Shown here: positions 14,297 to 14,959 of the stretch, piece by piece
Numbering within the stretch: position 1 is the stretch's first letter
Layout: every line of letters begins with the position of its first letter
Assembly: GCA_959604655.1 (NCBI GenBank)
Contig: CAUHCL010000045.1
Location: 1-14,959 of the forward strand
DNA length: 14,959 bases
From: an uncultured Alistipes sp.
GTDB lineage: Bacteria > Bacteroidota > Bacteroidia > Bacteroidales > Rikenellaceae
Reading direction: 5' to 3'
Position numbers and translations under genes: made by a program
Notes under the pieces: generated by a model
What the model was told of the DNA's origin: nothing
Databases searched by the model: none
Seen by the model: the letters and a program-made list of their open reading frames with translations, nothing else

Positions 14297-14959
14297 TTAT
14301 TTCCAACAAAACGCCCCGGGCGATATGCCCGCGCGAAACTCATCCGTCAGCTCGCCCTCGGCCGAGTAGCGGCGTATCAGGCCCTGCTGGCGGTAGTCTA
14401 CGGCATCGGCCACGTAGACCTCGCCGCTGCGCGGATCGACCGTCAGGCCGTAATATTTCGTGCCCGCCGAGGCGATGAACGGCCTTACGGGCAAACGATC
14501 GTCGTCGACCGACATGCGCCACACGTCGCCGTCGATCCAATAGAGGGTGTCGCCCGCGCCGTTTATCGCGATCTCCGACGGCGAGCCGTCGAGCGGGAAC
14601 TCGAACTTGCGCTCCACCGAGAACGTCTCGGCGTCGATTCTGTACAGCGCGGGCCTCTCGTGGCCGTAGGGGCTGTCCTCGTATCCGCCGTCGGTTATGG
14701 TCCACAGCCTGCCGTAGCGGTCCTTCACCAGCGAGTTGGGCTGTATGCCCACCGTAAGTTCATCGACCACCTCGTCGGTCTCGGTGTCGATCTTCAGGAT
14801 GCGGTTCTGGTACGACCAGCAGTTGACGAAAACATATCTGCCGCATTGCACCATCTGTTCGGTCGAGCCCGATTCGGAGGTCATGTCGGGACACTCGATG
14901 TAACCCGTGATCTCGTAACGCGACGGATCGACGACGAATATCCTGTTGTCCCATATCTG
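14297..14959 (-). CDS. btuG: BtuG-like beta-propeller lipoprotein, partial (N-terminus outside)
   Basis: The frame is open to the window edge, giving the last 220 residues. They form YncE/DUF5074-type propeller blades: NRILKIDTETDEVVDELTVG, PNSLVKDRYGRLWTITDGG, PALYRIDAETFSVERKFEF, GDTLYWIDGDVWRMSV, and GLTVDPRSGEVYVADAVDY. The protein ends in SPGAFCWK. In Bacteroides, BtuG is a surface lipoprotein propeller that binds cobalamin very tightly and hands it to BtuB; genes of the two lie together. Here only 11 nt separate this stop codon from the receptor ATG, so they are co-transcribed. An ATG at 14884 lies inside a blade and is not the true start. Other DUF5074 proteins pair with other receptors, so the ligand is inferred. 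Confidence 0.75.
   Translation of the reverse strand, partial: QIWDNRIFVVDPSRYEITGYIECPDMTSESGSTEQMVQCGRYVFVNCWSYQNRILKIDTETDEVVDELTVGIQPNSLVKDRYGRLWTITDGGYEDSPYGHERPALYRIDAETFSVERKFEFPLDGSPSEIAINGAGDTLYWIDGDVWRMSVDDDRLPVRPFIASAGTKYYGLTVDPRSGEVYVADAVDYRQQGLIRRYSAEGELTDEFRAGISPGAFCWK

Noticed and set aside
12096..14369. 757-codon plus-strand open frame antisense to btuB
   Set aside because: Its product is rich in Arg, His, Ala and Val with no domain, and it shadows a clear receptor gene. High-GC codon bias removes stops from the opposite frame.
1..14959. CRISPR array, phage or insertion-sequence transposase
   Set aside because: No regularly spaced direct repeats, no transposase or integrase frame and no phage structural gene were seen on either strand.

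Overview
The window looks like chromosomal DNA of a high-GC gut Bacteroidales, most likely Alistipes or a close Rikenellaceae relative. The evidence is: no Shine-Dalgarno sequences before the genes; repeated exact matches to the Bacteroidetes -7 box TAnnTTTG; SPII lipoproteins; a BtuG/BtuB-type corrinoid pair; GH92, GH76 and GH2 glycosidases; a tRNA with no encoded CCA; and Ser codons that are mostly TCG or AGC. The genus is inferred; the phylum is well supported.

Layout. 1-609 has no credible gene. It is packed with GC-rich hairpins: one copy (B) and one partial copy (A) of a dispersed structured repeat, a perfect 12-bp hairpin, and a 138-nt nested inverted repeat. 610-4047 is a plus-strand block. 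It starts with a secreted protein that has a carboxypeptidase-regulatory-like domain and a TonB-receptor plug but no barrel. This is joined by an ATGA overlap to coaD (coenzyme A synthesis). After a hairpin and a promoter come lpxD (lipid A synthesis) and a DUF4369/TlpA-like thioredoxin lipoprotein, closed by a strong shared terminator at 4071-4107.

4216-14959 is all minus strand, so it is transcribed toward lower coordinates. In transcription order it holds: the 3' part of a beta-propeller BtuG-like lipoprotein, running off the window edge; a BtuB-like TonB-dependent receptor; a 671-nt gene-free region with copy C of the structured repeat and a candidate plus-strand small RNA; a GH76 endo-alpha-1,6-mannanase; a GH2 beta-galactosidase; tRNA-Leu(CAA) with its own promoter and terminator; and a GH92 alpha-mannosidase lipoprotein.

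How the genes may work together. BtuG and BtuB would capture corrinoid at the surface and move it across the outer membrane. GH76 and GH2 are probably one transcription unit of secreted glycosidases, and GH92 trims alpha-mannosides. No SusC/SusD pair or regulator is visible, so this is not a complete polysaccharide utilisation locus. The GH92 gene has clearly different Ser/Leu codon use from its neighbours and may be a later arrival.

The most interesting non-coding signal is the repeat family at 70-106, 320-420 and 12069-12169. The two full copies are both 101 nt, are in opposite orientation, and are about 81% identical. Most differences lie in loops, and paired changes keep the stems intact.
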